A DNA stretch of 64,000 nucleotides, taken from Blastococcus sp. DSM 46786. GTDB lineage: Bacteria; Actinomycetota; Actinomycetes; Mycobacteriales; Geodermatophilaceae. This document shows, piece after piece, positions 42,648 through 51,390 of the stretch. The notes beneath the pieces are model-generated. The model was not told where the DNA came from. It did no database searches and saw only the letters and a list, made by a program, of their open reading frames with translations. Each line of letters begins with the position of its first letter. Position 1 is the first letter of the stretch. The stretch is taken from contig NZ_FOAO01000001.1 of assembly GCF_900109665.1 (NCBI RefSeq), positions 62,001 through 126,000 on the forward strand, given 5' to 3'. The position numbers and the translations under genes were made by a program.

Positions 42648-44030
42648 GTGCAGTACGCCGAGTCCGTCGTCGACCTGGTCGGCAACACCCCGCTGGTGAG
42701 GTTGTCGTCGGTGACCCGCCACCTGGGCCCGGACGCGCCGCTGGTGCTGGCCAAGGTCGAGTACCTCAACCCCGGTGGTTCGGTGAAGGACCGGATCGCC
42801 GTGCGCATGGTCGACGCCGCCGAGGCCGGCGGTGAGCTGCAGCCGGGCGGCACGATCGTCGAGCCCACGAGCGGCAACACCGGCATCGGCCTGGCGCTGG
42901 TCGCCCAGCAGCGCGGCTACCGCTGCATCTTCGTCTGCCCGGACAAGGTCGGGCAGGAGAAGATCAACGTGCTCAAGGCCTACGGCGCCGAGGTCGTCGT
43001 CTGCCCGACCGCCGTCGATCCGGCCGACCCGCGGTCGTACTACTCGGTGTCCGACCGGCTGGCCCGCGAGACGCCCGGCGCCTGGAAGCCCGACCAGTAC
43101 TCCAACCCGAACAACCCGCGCTCGCACTACGAGACGACCGGGCCGGAGATCTGGGCGCAGACCGACGGCCGGATCACCCACTTCGTCACCGGAGCCGGCA
43201 CCGGCGGGACGATCAGCGGCGTCGGCCGCTACCTCAAGGAGCAGTCCGGCGGCCGGGTGCAGGTCATCGGCGCCGACCCCGAGGGCTCGGTCTACTCCGG
43301 CGGCACCGGCCGCCCGTACCTCGTCGAGGGCGTGGGCGAGGACTTCTGGCCCAGCACCTACGACCAGGAGGTCGCCGACGAGATCGTCGCGGTCTCCGAC
43401 GGCGACTCGTTCGCCATGACCCGCCGGCTCGCCCGCGAGGAGGGCCTGCTCGTGGGCGGCTCCTGCGGCATGGCGGTGGTGGCGGCGCTGCGCGTGGCCG
43501 AGCGGCTGGGCAAGGGCGACGTCCTCGTGGTGCTGCTGCCCGACGGCGGCCGCGGCTACCTGGGCAAGATCTTCAACGACGCGTGGATGGCCGACTACGG
43601 CTTCGTCGAGGCCACCGGCGGTGAGACCGTCGGCGAACTGCTGCACATCAAGTCCGGCGAGACGCCGACGCTGGTGCACACCCACCCGAACGAGACCGTC
43701 CGCGACGCCATCGACATCCTGCGCGAGTACGGCGTCAGCCAGCTGCCCGTCGTCCGGGCGGAGCCGCCGGTGACCGCCGGCGAGGTCGTCGGCTCGATCG
43801 ACGAGAAAACGCTCCTCGACGCGCTGTTCGCCGGCCGCGCCTCGCTGGCCGACCGGGTGGAGAGGCACATGAGCCCGCCGCTGCCGATCGTCGGCTCGGG
43901 CGAGGCGGTGAGCTCCGCGGTCGCCCAGCTGGGCTCGGCCGACGCGCTGCTCGTGCACGTCGACGGCAAGCCCGCCGGCGTCGTCACCCGGCAGGACGTG
44001 CTGGGCCACCTCGCGGGGGTGACCCGGTGA
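42648..44030 (+). CDS. cbs: cystathionine beta-synthase
   Basis: This 460-residue PLP enzyme condenses serine and homocysteine to cystathionine (reverse transsulfuration). It has the PLP lysine in NPGGSVKDR, the substrate loop TSGNTGIGLA, the phosphate-binding GAGTGGTISGVG and a C-terminal pair of CBS domains (about 345-460). The N-terminal heme domain of vertebrate enzymes is absent, as expected. GTG at 42648 has GAGGAGG eight bases upstream. The stop overlaps the metB start (GTGA). The pair matches Rv1077-Rv1079. Confidence 0.94.
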   Translation: MQYAESVVDLVGNTPLVRLSSVTRHLGPDAPLVLAKVEYLNPGGSVKDRIAVRMVDAAEAGGELQPGGTIVEPTSGNTGIGLALVAQQRGYRCIFVCPDKVGQEKINVLKAYGAEVVVCPTAVDPADPRSYYSVSDRLARETPGAWKPDQYSNPNNPRSHYETTGPEIWAQTDGRITHFVTGAGTGGTISGVGRYLKEQSGGRVQVIGADPEGSVYSGGTGRPYLVEGVGEDFWPSTYDQEVADEIVAVSDGDSFAMTRRLAREEGLLVGGSCGMAVVAALRVAERLGKGDVLVVLLPDGGRGYLGKIFNDAWMADYGFVEATGGETVGELLHIKSGETPTLVHTHPNETVRDAIDILREYGVSQLPVVRAEPPVTAGEVVGSIDEKTLLDALFAGRASLADRVERHMSPPLPIVGSGEAVSSAVAQLGSADALLVHVDGKPAGVVTRQDVLGHLAGVTR

Positions 44031-45163
44031 GCGGCTTCAACACCCGCGCCATCCACGCCGGGCAGGAGCCCGACCCGGCCACCGGCGCGGTCATCCCGCC
44101 GCTGCACCTGACCACCACCTACAAGCAGGACGGCGTCGGCGGGCTGCGCGGGGGCTACGAGTACAGCCGCAGCGGCAACCCGACCCGCGACACGTTGCAC
44201 ACCGCGCTGGCCGCACTGGAGGAGGGCACGACCGCGCTGGCGTTCGCGTCGGGGCTCGCCGCCGAGGACACCCTGCTGCGCACAATGTGCCGGGCGGGCG
44301 ACCACGTCGTCCTGGGTGGCGACGCGTACGGCGGCACCTTCCGGCTGATCTCCCGCGTGCTGTCGGAGTGGGGGCTGGAGCACACCCCGGTCGACCTCGA
44401 CGACCCCGAGGCGCTGCGTGCGGCGATCCGTCCCACGACGCGGGTGGTCTGGTGCGAGACGCCGAGCAACCCGCTGCTGAACATCACCGACATCGAGGCG
44501 ACCGCGGCGATCGCCCACGAGGCCGGCGCGCTGCTCGTCGTCGACAACACCTTCGCCTCGCCGTACCTGCAGCGGCCGCTGACGCTCGGGGCCGACGTCG
44601 TCGTGCACTCGACGACGAAGTACCTCGGCGGCCACTCCGACGTCGTCGGCGGCGCGCTGGTCACCCGGGACGCCACCCTCGGCGAGAAGCTGGCCTACAA
44701 CCACAACGCGATGGGTGCGGTCGCGGGTCCCTTCGACTCCTGGCTGGTGCTGCGCAGCCTCAAGACGCTGGGCGTCCGGATGGACCGGCACTGCGCCAAC
44801 GCCGCCCGGATCGCGGAGTTCCTCGTCGGCCGGCCCGACGTCGCGACGGTCCTCTACCCCGGGCTGCCCGACCACCCCGGCCACGAGATCGCGGCGAGGC
44901 AGATGTCCGGCTTCGGCGGGATGATCTCCTTCCGGCTCCGGGACGGCGAGGAGGCGGCGCTGCGGGTCTGCGAGCGGACGCAGCTGTTCACGCTGGCCGA
45001 GTCGCTGGGGGGTGTGGAGTCGCTGATCGAGCACCCGGGGCGGATGACGCACGCCAGCGCCGCGGGGTCACCGCTGGAGGTGCCGGCCGACCTGGTCCGC
45101 CTCTCGGTCGGCATCGAGGACGTCGACGACCTCGTGGCCGACCTCGAGCAGGCGCTGGGCTGA
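44027..45163 (+). CDS. metB: cystathionine gamma-synthase/lyase
   Basis: This 378-residue Cys/Met-metabolism PLP enzyme has the PLP lysine in HSTTKYLGGHSDVVGG, the N-terminal YEYSRSGNPTR and the C-terminal LGGVESLIEHPGRMTHAS. It acts before or after cystathionine in transsulfuration; synthase and lyase activities cannot be separated from sequence. It is translationally coupled to cbs. Confidence 0.92.
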   Translation: MSGFNTRAIHAGQEPDPATGAVIPPLHLTTTYKQDGVGGLRGGYEYSRSGNPTRDTLHTALAALEEGTTALAFASGLAAEDTLLRTMCRAGDHVVLGGDAYGGTFRLISRVLSEWGLEHTPVDLDDPEALRAAIRPTTRVVWCETPSNPLLNITDIEATAAIAHEAGALLVVDNTFASPYLQRPLTLGADVVVHSTTKYLGGHSDVVGGALVTRDATLGEKLAYNHNAMGAVAGPFDSWLVLRSLKTLGVRMDRHCANAARIAEFLVGRPDVATVLYPGLPDHPGHEIAARQMSGFGGMISFRLRDGEEAALRVCERTQLFTLAESLGGVESLIEHPGRMTHASAAGSPLEVPADLVRLSVGIEDVDDLVADLEQALG

Positions 45164-45166
45164 GAG

Positions 45167-45484
45167 TCAGGCCCCCGTCGGGGTCGGCCCGACGATGAAC
45201 AGCGGGCGGAAGTGCTCGACCACGGGGAACGGCTCGTAGAAGGAGTGCAGCAGGCGCCGCCACTCCTGGTAGCCCGGCGACCCGCGGAAGCCCTCGGTGT
45301 GGTCCTCGATGCTGTTCCACTCGACGAGCAGGAGGAAGACGTTCTCCCGCTCCACGCACCGGGACAGCAGCAGCCGCCGGAAGCCCGGCGACGCGGAGAT
45401 GATCGGGGCTGCGGACCGGAACGCCGCCTCGAACTCGGCCTCGCGGCCGGGAGTCACGGACAGCTCTGCGTGCTCGAGGATCAC
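45167..45484 (-). CDS. antibiotic-biosynthesis-monooxygenase-domain protein
   Basis: This protein of about 105 residues is a single ABM ferredoxin-like barrel (VTPGREAEFEAAFRSAAPII, FLLLVEWNSIEDHTEGFRGS, HFRPLF). Such proteins are cofactor-free monooxygenases or heme/quinone-related small enzymes; the role is unknown. GTG at 45484 has TACGGT seven bases upstream (probably leaderless); a GTG at 45493 would add three residues. It ends three bases from the convergent metB stop. Confidence 0.78.
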   Translation of the reverse strand: MILEHAELSVTPGREAEFEAAFRSAAPIISASPGFRRLLLSRCVERENVFLLLVEWNSIEDHTEGFRGSPGYQEWRRLLHSFYEPFPVVEHFRPLFIVGPTPTGA

Positions 45485-45527
45485 GGCGTGCACCGTACGG
45501 CCCGTCGGCGGGCTGCCGCGGCGGATC

Positions 45528-46298
45528 TCAGCGCGGCGCCGTGAGGATGCGCGGGCCGTCCGCGGTCACCGCGACCGTGTGCTCGACGTGCGCGGCCCGG
45601 CTGCCGTCGGCGCTGCGCAGGGTCCAGCCGTCGGCGTCGATCGTGTAGTCGTCGCTGCCCCCGGCGAGGAACCACGGCTCGATGGCGATGACCAGGCCCG
45701 GGCGCAGCGGCACCCCGCGGCCGGCGCGGCCCTCGTTGGGCACCGACGGCGCCTCGTGCATGGTGCGCCCCACCCCGTGGCCGCCCTGGTCGGTGTTGAT
45801 GCCGCACCCACCGGCCCGGCCGACCGCGCCGATGGCGGCGGAGATGTCGCCGACCCGGTTGCCGACGACGGCCGCCGCGATGCCGGCCGCCAGCGCCCGC
45901 TCGGTCGTCTCCACCAGCGCGAGGTCCCCGGGCCGCTGCGTGCCCACCGGGTAGGTCATCGCGGCGTCGCCGACCCAGCCGTCGAGCACCGCACCGGCGT
46001 CCACGCTGAGCAGGTCGCCGTCCTGGAGCACGTCGGGAGTCGGGATGCCGTGCAGCGCGACGTCGTTGACCGACAGGCACAGCACGCCCGGGAACGGCGG
46101 CGTCGTGGGCAGCGGCGCGTAGCCGAGGAACGGTGAGGTGGCGCCGGCGTCGGCCAGGACGTCGCGGGCCACGGCGTCGAGCTGCGTCAGCCGCACCCCC
46201 GGTGCCGCGAGCGCCCGCACCGCGGCGTGCATGTCGGCGACCACCGCACCGGCGGCGCGCATCGCGTCCAGCTCGCCGGGCGTGCGCAGTTCGATCAC
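45528..46298 (-). CDS. map: methionine aminopeptidase type I
   Basis: This 256-residue enzyme removes N-terminal methionine. Metal ligands are seen in LLSVDAGAVLDGWVGDAAMTY (two Asp, shown as part of the motif), GHGVGRTMHEAP (His), AIEPWF (Glu) and HVEHTVAV (Glu). It has no N-terminal zinc-finger or SH3-binding extension. The GTG start has AGGAGG six bases upstream; TAGCTT about 30 bases upstream may be its -10. Confidence 0.94.
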   Translation of the reverse strand: MIELRTPGELDAMRAAGAVVADMHAAVRALAAPGVRLTQLDAVARDVLADAGATSPFLGYAPLPTTPPFPGVLCLSVNDVALHGIPTPDVLQDGDLLSVDAGAVLDGWVGDAAMTYPVGTQRPGDLALVETTERALAAGIAAAVVGNRVGDISAAIGAVGRAGGCGINTDQGGHGVGRTMHEAPSVPNEGRAGRGVPLRPGLVIAIEPWFLAGGSDDYTIDADGWTLRSADGSRAAHVEHTVAVTADGPRILTAPR

Positions 46299-46341
46299 GG
46301 TGGTCCTCCTCGGACGCTTCCGGTAAAGCTATCCCGGTATC

Positions 46342-46400
46342 AGAAGGACCCCGTCCCCCTCTCCCCTCGCAAGCTCGGGGCGAGCCTCTGGACGGGGCCG
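46342..46400 (+). repeat. dispersed hairpin repeat, copy 5
   Basis: GGACCCCGTCC (46346-46356) pairs with GGACGGGGCC (46390-46399), bulged A included, around CCCCTCGCAAGCTCGGGGCG. Unlike the other copies it does not follow a stop codon on its own strand. It runs directly into the coding-like sequence of a truncated helix-turn-helix gene. Confidence 0.82.
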
Positions 46401-46793
46401 GGCGAGCTTCTGCGCGAGGCGCGCGGCACCCGCCCCCCGGCGGAGGTGGCGGCGGCCTCCGGGGTGAGCCTGGAGGCGCTGCGCAAGATCGAGTCCGGGC
46501 GTGTGCCGACCCCCGCCTTCTTCACCGTCGCGGCGCTGGCCCGCTCCGTCGGGCTGCCGCTGGACCGGTTGGTCGCGCTGCTGGCCGAGCCCGTCGACGG
46601 ACCGGCGCGGACCGCGGTGCGCCATCGCGGCCGGCCGGACACGGTCGGTCGCGATCCACGACGATGGCCCGGGGACAGTCATTCCCTGCCCACACCGGCT
46701 GGGCAGAGACCAACTGCCCGGGAGCACCTGGTGGCGGACCGGGCAGTGCCCCCGGTGGTGCGGCCGGTCAGGGCTGCCGGCGCGCACCCGTAG
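46401..46793 (+). pseudogene. 5'-truncated XRE-type helix-turn-helix gene
   Basis: The plus-strand frame reads GELLREARGTRPPAEVAAAS, then GVSLEALRKIESGRVPTPAF and FTVAALARSVGLPLDRLVAL, a clear XRE/Cro helix-turn-helix. No ATG, GTG or TTG with a ribosome site opens it; upstream the frame enters the repeat element and then antisense map sequence. After about residue 70 the remaining 60 residues (to the stop at 46793) are low-complexity and non-family-like. It is most simply a remnant whose 5' end was replaced by the repeat; a start at the internal GTG in AEVAAAS would drop the first helix. Confidence 0.55.
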
Positions 46794-46852
46794 AGGAAGA
46801 GGGCGCCCCTCGGCGTGTTCGAGGACCGCTCCGGCACGGTACGCAGGACCGG

Positions 46853-47734
46853 GTGACCTCCTCCCGCGCGACCGTCGTCGTCGCCACCCGCGACCGGCGC
46901 CACTCCCTGCTCCGGTCGCTCGCCCACCTCGACTGCGGCGTCCACCCGGTGGTCGTCGTCGACAACGGCTCCTCGGACGGCACCGTGGCCGCCGTGCGCG
47001 CCCGGCACCCCGGCGTGACCGTCGTCGAGCTGCCGGTCAACCGCGGGGCGGTGGCGCGCACGGTCGGCGTCCGGAGGGCCGGCACGCCCTACGTCGCCTT
47101 CGCCGACGACGACTCGTGGTGGGAGGCCGGTGCGCTCGACCGGGCCGCCGACCTGCTCGACGACCACCCCGGGGTCGCCCTCCTCGCCGGCCGGGTGCGG
47201 ATGGCCGCCGACGGGTCGGTCGACGCGGTCACCCGCAAGCAGCGGGCCGCCGTCCTGGGGACGTCGCCGGGGGCCCCGGGACCCGACGTGCTGAGCTACC
47301 CGGCCTTCGCCACGGTGCTCCGCCGCGAGGCGTACCTGTCGGTCGGCGGGTTCTCGCCGCTGCTGTTCTTCGGCGGCGAGGAGCACCTGCTGGCGCTGGA
47401 GCTCGCGGCTGCGGGGTGGCAGCAGAGCTTCGCCGACGACGTCGTCGCCTGGCACGACCCGGCCGGTCCACCGACCGTCCCGGCGCGCCGCTGGGCGTTG
47501 CAGACCCGCAACGACCTGCTGGTCGACTGGCTGCGCCGGCCGCTCCCGGTGGCGCTGGCCGCCACCGCCCGGCTGGTCCGGCGGGCGCCGTCGGACCCGG
47601 CTGCGCGGGCGGCGTTGCGCGGCTGGGCCCGCCGGCTGCCCGCTGCGCTGCGGCAGCGGCGGCCGGTCCCGGCCGAGGTGGAGCGGCGGTTCGCCCTGGC
47701 GCAGCGGCCGCTCAGCCCCTCAGCCGGGCCGTGA
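46853..47734 (+). CDS. family 2 glycosyltransferase
   Basis: This 293-residue GT-A fold protein has the N-terminal ATVVVATRDRRHSLLRSL, the nucleotide-binding VVVVDNGSSDGTVAAVR, the metal-binding VAFADDDSWWEAGALDRA and the acceptor-side LRREAYLSVGGF. It transfers an unknown sugar. GTG at 46853 has GCAGGACC upstream as a weak ribosome site. Its 3' end overlaps the convergent pyruvyltransferase-like gene by 23 bases. Confidence 0.85.
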   Translation: MTSSRATVVVATRDRRHSLLRSLAHLDCGVHPVVVVDNGSSDGTVAAVRARHPGVTVVELPVNRGAVARTVGVRRAGTPYVAFADDDSWWEAGALDRAADLLDDHPGVALLAGRVRMAADGSVDAVTRKQRAAVLGTSPGAPGPDVLSYPAFATVLRREAYLSVGGFSPLLFFGGEEHLLALELAAAGWQQSFADDVVAWHDPAGPPTVPARRWALQTRNDLLVDWLRRPLPVALAATARLVRRAPSDPAARAALRGWARRLPAALRQRRPVPAEVERRFALAQRPLSPSAGP

Positions 47735-48581
47735 ACCACCGCCGCGCGTCCTCGGTCCCGGCCGCTCCCCGGCCCCGGGAACGGGTCACCGCCCCGGTGA
47801 GCTCGCCGGAGAGGCAGCGGGACAACGCCGCGTCCAGCGCCGGGGCGGTGACGTCCTCGGCCTCCAACAGCAGCGGCCAGTCCAGCGCGCGGGCCTGGCC
47901 GCTCACCTTGGCGCCGCCGGCGATCGGGTCGCAGGCGATGACCGGCCGGTCGTGCTTGAGCCCGAGCACCAGCCCGTGCAGGCGCATGCTGAGCACGACG
48001 TCGCACCGCCGGAGGAGGGCCTCCACCTGGGCCGGCCTGCGGGGGTGCGGCTTGTCGTACAGGTCGGTGTCGATCGGGAACCACGGCAGGGCCCGGGAGG
48101 CGAGCCACTCCTCGATGACGCCGCGCATGCGGTCGGCCCGGCTGCGGTCGCCGTACTCACCCTGCAGCGGGGCGAAGGCGACGGCGAGGACGGGCGCATC
48201 CGCCGCAGGGCCCTCGATCGCGAGGTCCGGCCGGCTCACGCCGGGGGCGTCCCGCTCCCACACGGCGTCGAACATCGCGCGGGCGGCCTCGTCGACGACG
48301 GAGACGTTGACCGCCCACCGCTGCGCCCCGGCGAACGCGGCGGTCAGGTCGCGCAGGCCCGGCAGGTCACCCACGGGCCCGGTGGTGAAGACCAGGTGCG
48401 TGTAATCGGCCGGGTCGACGTCGCGCCAGTGCACGCCCCGCTCCAGGTACGGCGCCCAGGCGACGTCGTGGTCGACGCCGAGCTCGGTCAGCCAGCCGGT
48501 GACGGCCTCGGCCCCCAGTTCGTCGCCGACGGTGGCGATCACCTCGTCGAAGCTGAACCACCCGGCCACGAGAACACGCAC
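47712..48581 (-). CDS. polysaccharide pyruvyltransferase-like protein (WcaK/CsaB type)
   Basis: This 289-residue protein resembles the pyruvyltransferase family that adds pyruvate ketals to exopolysaccharide or wall sugars. It has VLVAGWFSFDEVIATVGDEL at the N terminus and the conserved LLRRCDVVLSMRLHGLVLGL...DRPVIACDP at 195-225. GTG at 48581 has GGTGGAGG upstream. It partners a glycosyltransferase convergently, hinting at envelope polysaccharide modification. Confidence 0.78.
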   Translation of the reverse strand: MRVLVAGWFSFDEVIATVGDELGAEAVTGWLTELGVDHDVAWAPYLERGVHWRDVDPADYTHLVFTTGPVGDLPGLRDLTAAFAGAQRWAVNVSVVDEAARAMFDAVWERDAPGVSRPDLAIEGPAADAPVLAVAFAPLQGEYGDRSRADRMRGVIEEWLASRALPWFPIDTDLYDKPHPRRPAQVEALLRRCDVVLSMRLHGLVLGLKHDRPVIACDPIAGGAKVSGQARALDWPLLLEAEDVTAPALDAALSRCLSGELTGAVTRSRGRGAAGTEDARRWFTARLRG

Positions 48582-48682
48582 GACCTCCACCCTGGCAGCC
48601 TGGTGCGTCGAGGGCATCCGCAGGGAACGAGATCACGGTCCCACGGGTTGTGCCGGTCACCGCCGACCGACGAGGAGACGCC

Positions 48683-49192
48683 GTGAGCACCACCGACCAC
48701 GACCGCGACCTGCCGGCCCTCGAGGCCGACCGCGACCGCATCCGGGCCACGCACCTGCGCCCGGCCGGCACCCGGCCGCCCTCCACCGCGCGCGGGCTGC
48801 ACCACACCGCGCTCCTCAGCAGCGACGTCGAGCGGACCGTGCGCTTCTACCAGGACGTGCTGGGCTTCCCGCTGACCGAGCTGATCGAGAACCGCGACTA
48901 CCCCGGCTCCTCGCACTTCTTCTTCGACATCGGCAACGGCAACCTGCTGGCGTTCTTCGACTTCCCAGGCCTGGACGTCGGGCCGTACGCCGAGGTGCTC
49001 GGCGGGCTGCACCACATGGCGATCAGCGTCGACCCGCAGCGCTGGGAGGAGCTGGTCGGCCGGCTCACCGAGGCCGGCGTCGCGCACGAGGTGCACAGCG
49101 GGGTCTCGGTCTACTTCCGCGACCCCGACGGCGCCCGCATCGAGCTCATCGCCGACCCGCTCGGCGAGATGTACGGCACCAAGGTCCTGTGA
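48683..49192 (+). CDS. glyoxalase/VOC-superfamily protein
   Basis: This 169-residue vicinal-oxygen-chelate protein has two beta-alpha-beta modules (GLHHTALLSSDVERTVRFYQ with a metal-type His, GLHHMAISVDPQRWEELV, and the Glu in DGARIELIADP). It could be a lyase, dioxygenase or resistance protein; the substrate is unknown. GTG at 48683 has GAGGAGA five bases upstream. Confidence 0.82.
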   Translation: MSTTDHDRDLPALEADRDRIRATHLRPAGTRPPSTARGLHHTALLSSDVERTVRFYQDVLGFPLTELIENRDYPGSSHFFFDIGNGNLLAFFDFPGLDVGPYAEVLGGLHHMAISVDPQRWEELVGRLTEAGVAHEVHSGVSVYFRDPDGARIELIADPLGEMYGTKVL

Positions 49193-49233
49193 CGGGCACC
49201 GGTGGGGCGGCCGGGCCACCCCACCGGTCCCCC

Positions 49234-49524
49234 TCAGCGGTCCCGGTCGGCCACCAGGTCGGCGTAGTCGGGGTGCCGCTCGATCCAGCCGGCCACGAAC
49301 GAGCAGCGCGGCACCACGGACCCACCGCGCGACCGCACCTCGTCGAGGGCGGCGCGTACCAGGGTGCCGCCCAGGCCGGACTGCCCGGCGTCGGGGTCGA
49401 TCTCGGTGTGGGTGAACTCCAGGGTGTCGCCGCGGCGTTCGTAGGCGGCCAGCCCCAGCACGCGGTCGCCGTCGCGGATCTCGAACCGGTCGGACTCGGG
49501 GACGTCGGTGACGGTGGTCTCCAT
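49234..49524 (-). CDS. YjdJ-type GCN5-related N-acetyltransferase
   Basis: This 96-residue protein is a minimal GNAT: LEFTHTEIDPDAGQSGLGGTLVRAALDEVRSRGGSVVPRCSFVAGW contains the acetyl-CoA loop QSGLGGTL and the family-specific VPRCSFVAGWIERHPDYADL. Function is unknown. ATG at 49524 is chosen by family length. Confidence 0.82.
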   Translation of the reverse strand: METTVTDVPESDRFEIRDGDRVLGLAAYERRGDTLEFTHTEIDPDAGQSGLGGTLVRAALDEVRSRGGSVVPRCSFVAGWIERHPDYADLVADRDR

Positions 49525-49532
49525 GCCCGCGG

Positions 49533-49751
49533 TCAACCTGCCGCGGGAGCCGGCTGTTCCGCGACCAGCTGCAAGGCGCGGGTCGGGCACTGCCGCACCG
49601 CCTCCTCGGCGTCGCGGAGCTCACCACCCTCCGGGTGGGGGCGCAGCACCGTCACCGTCCCCTCGTCGCCCACCTCGAACAGGTCCGGCGCCAGTGCCTC
49701 GCAGGCGCCGGCCCCGACGCAGCGCTCCAGGTCGGCCTCCAGGCGGCTCAC
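49533..49751 (-). CDS. [3Fe-4S] ferredoxin of a P450 system
   Basis: This 72-residue ferredoxin has cysteines C11, C17 and C55 (C-x5-C...CP). The residue that would be the fourth ligand is Ala, the pattern of [3Fe-4S] P450 partner ferredoxins. It passes electrons to the P450. Its GTG start overlaps the P450 stop codon (49748-49751), so the pair is translationally coupled. No ferredoxin reductase is nearby. Confidence 0.9.
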   Translation of the reverse strand: MSRLEADLERCVGAGACEALAPDLFEVGDEGTVTVLRPHPEGGELRDAEEAVRQCPTRALQLVAEQPAPAAG

Positions 49752-51064
49752 CGGCTGTCCGCCAGCCGGGCCGGGAGCCGCTTGAGCCCGTTGACGAACG
49801 ACGACCGCAGCCGGGCGGGCGGGCCGGTGATCTCCAGGTCGGGGAGCTGCTCGAAGACCCGGGCGAAGGTGACCGCCAGTTCCCGCCGGGCCAGGTGCGC
49901 GCCCAGGCAGAAGTGCGGCCCCTTCGACCCGAACCCGACGTGCGGGTTGGGGTCGCGCGCGAGGTCGAAGCGGTGGGGGTCGGCGAACACCTCGGGGTCG
50001 CGGTTGGCGGCGGCGTAGAAGAGGAGGAACTTGTCCCCCGCGGTGAAGGGGTGGCCGTTCACCTCTCCGTCGCGGGTCGCGGTGCGGCGCATCCAGGTGA
50101 CCGGGCTGGTCCACCGCACGATCTCCTCGACCGCCGTGCGGGTGAGCCCGGGGTCGGCGATCCAGCGGGCCCGCTGGTCGGGGTGCTCCTGCAGCGCCAG
50201 CAACCCCTGGGAGATGGCGTTGCGGGTGGTCTCGTTCCCCGCCACGAGCAGCAGGATGAAGAACGAGGCGATCTCCTGGTGGGTGAGCTTCTCCCCCTCG
50301 ACCTCGGTGGTCACCAGCGCCGTCGTCAGATCGTCGGTCGGGCGCTCCAGGCGCTCGGCGGCCAGCCGCTCCATCAGCGCGGCCAGCTCGATGCCCGCCA
50401 TGAGGACCCCGGTGAGCGGGTCCTCCTCGTCCTCCACGAGCTCCGGGTCGCCGCCGGAGAGGATGACGTTGGACTTGGCGAGCACCATCGCCCGGTCCTG
50501 CTCGGGGATGCCCATCATGTCGCAGATGACCCGCAGCGGGATGGGTGCGGCGAGATCGGCGACGACGTCGAAGGTGCCGTCGCCCTCGGCCGCCTGCCGG
50601 CGCACGCGGGCCAGGACGTCGTCGACGATGCCCGCCACCGAGTCGACGACCCGCTCCAGCATCCGCGGGGTGAAGGTCTTGGCGACGATGCGGCGGATCT
50701 TGGCGTGCCGCGGGTCGTCCATGCTGATCAGCGAGCCGTAGAACTCGTTCAGGTCGGCGGGGATGTCCTGGATGGAGACCGCCCCCTCGCCCGAGCAGAA
50801 GACGGCGGGCTGCGAGCTGATCGCCTCGAGGTCGGCGTAGCGGGTCACGGCGTGGTAGCCCGGCCCGCTGGGCAGGTTGGGGATCTCCGGCTCGGCGAAG
50901 AAGGCGAACGGCCGCTCGACGCGGAGCCGGTCGAACACGGCGTGCCGCTCGGCCGGCGGGCGCGACCAGAAGTCGCGGTCGGACAGGTCGATGCCGAGGT
51001 CGGCGGCGCCCGCCCTGCGGGGCTGCGAGGCGGTACCCGGTGCTGGTGCGGCGTCGACGGACAC
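49748..51064 (-). CDS. cytochrome P450 (CYP125/142-like group)
   Basis: This 438-residue soluble P450 has the I-helix oxygen-activation motif LLVAGNETTRNA, the ExxR motif EEIVRW and the heme loop GFGSKGPHFCLGAHLARRE with Cys386 as the heme ligand. The overall pattern resembles actinobacterial CYP124/125/142 monooxygenases that oxidise sterol or methyl-branched lipid side chains; this placement is from memory of motifs and is uncertain. GTG at 51064 gives the usual N terminus. It is followed by its ferredoxin. Confidence 0.88.
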   Translation of the reverse strand: MSVDAAPAPGTASQPRRAGAADLGIDLSDRDFWSRPPAERHAVFDRLRVERPFAFFAEPEIPNLPSGPGYHAVTRYADLEAISSQPAVFCSGEGAVSIQDIPADLNEFYGSLISMDDPRHAKIRRIVAKTFTPRMLERVVDSVAGIVDDVLARVRRQAAEGDGTFDVVADLAAPIPLRVICDMMGIPEQDRAMVLAKSNVILSGGDPELVEDEEDPLTGVLMAGIELAALMERLAAERLERPTDDLTTALVTTEVEGEKLTHQEIASFFILLLVAGNETTRNAISQGLLALQEHPDQRARWIADPGLTRTAVEEIVRWTSPVTWMRRTATRDGEVNGHPFTAGDKFLLFYAAANRDPEVFADPHRFDLARDPNPHVGFGSKGPHFCLGAHLARRELAVTFARVFEQLPDLEITGPPARLRSSFVNGLKRLPARLADSR

Positions 51065-51159
51065 AGGAGGTCCTCTCTGGGCGGCGGTCGTCCTCAGCAC
51101 GCTAGAGAGAATCGGGGTGACACACAACACACCCCTGCGAGACTCCTCCCGCGGGTGCA

Positions 51160-51194
51160 CGAAGGCCCGGCCACCACCGGTGACCGGGCCTTCG
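51160..51194 (-). terminator. terminator after initiator tRNA copy 1
   Basis: CGAAGGCCCGG at 51160-51170 pairs perfectly with 51184-51194, just downstream of the minus-strand tRNA. Confidence 0.8.
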
Positions 51195-51197
51195 TCG

Positions 51198-51274
51198 TGG
51201 TAGCGGGGACAGGATTCGAACCTGCGACCTCTGGGTTATGAGCCCAGCGAGCTACCGAGCTGCTCCACCCCGCG
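51198..51274 (-). tRNA. initiator tRNA-fMet (CAT), copy 1
   Basis: It folds as a complete cloverleaf with anticodon CAT, T-loop GGTTCGAATCC and D-arm GCTCGGTAGCTCG. The initiator marks are the three consecutive G-C pairs in the anticodon stem (CTGGG/CCCAG) and an unpaired first position (C1 opposite T72). CCA is encoded (51198-51200). Its 74-base body is identical to copies 2 and 3. Confidence 0.96.
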
Positions 51275-51390
51275 TCGGTGACACCCACGGTACACGCCCC
51301 CGGCCGGGCGCCCACGTCCGGGCGGCCTCGCGCGCGCAGCGCCCCGGCGACCGCGACACTGTGACCAGCTGCTCGTCCCCAGGAGGTCCC

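Noticed and set aside
46227-46400. ATG at 46227 as the real start of the helix-turn-helix gene
   Set aside because: The first 58 codons are antisense to map and then repeat sequence, with no similarity to a regulator N terminus and no ribosome site.
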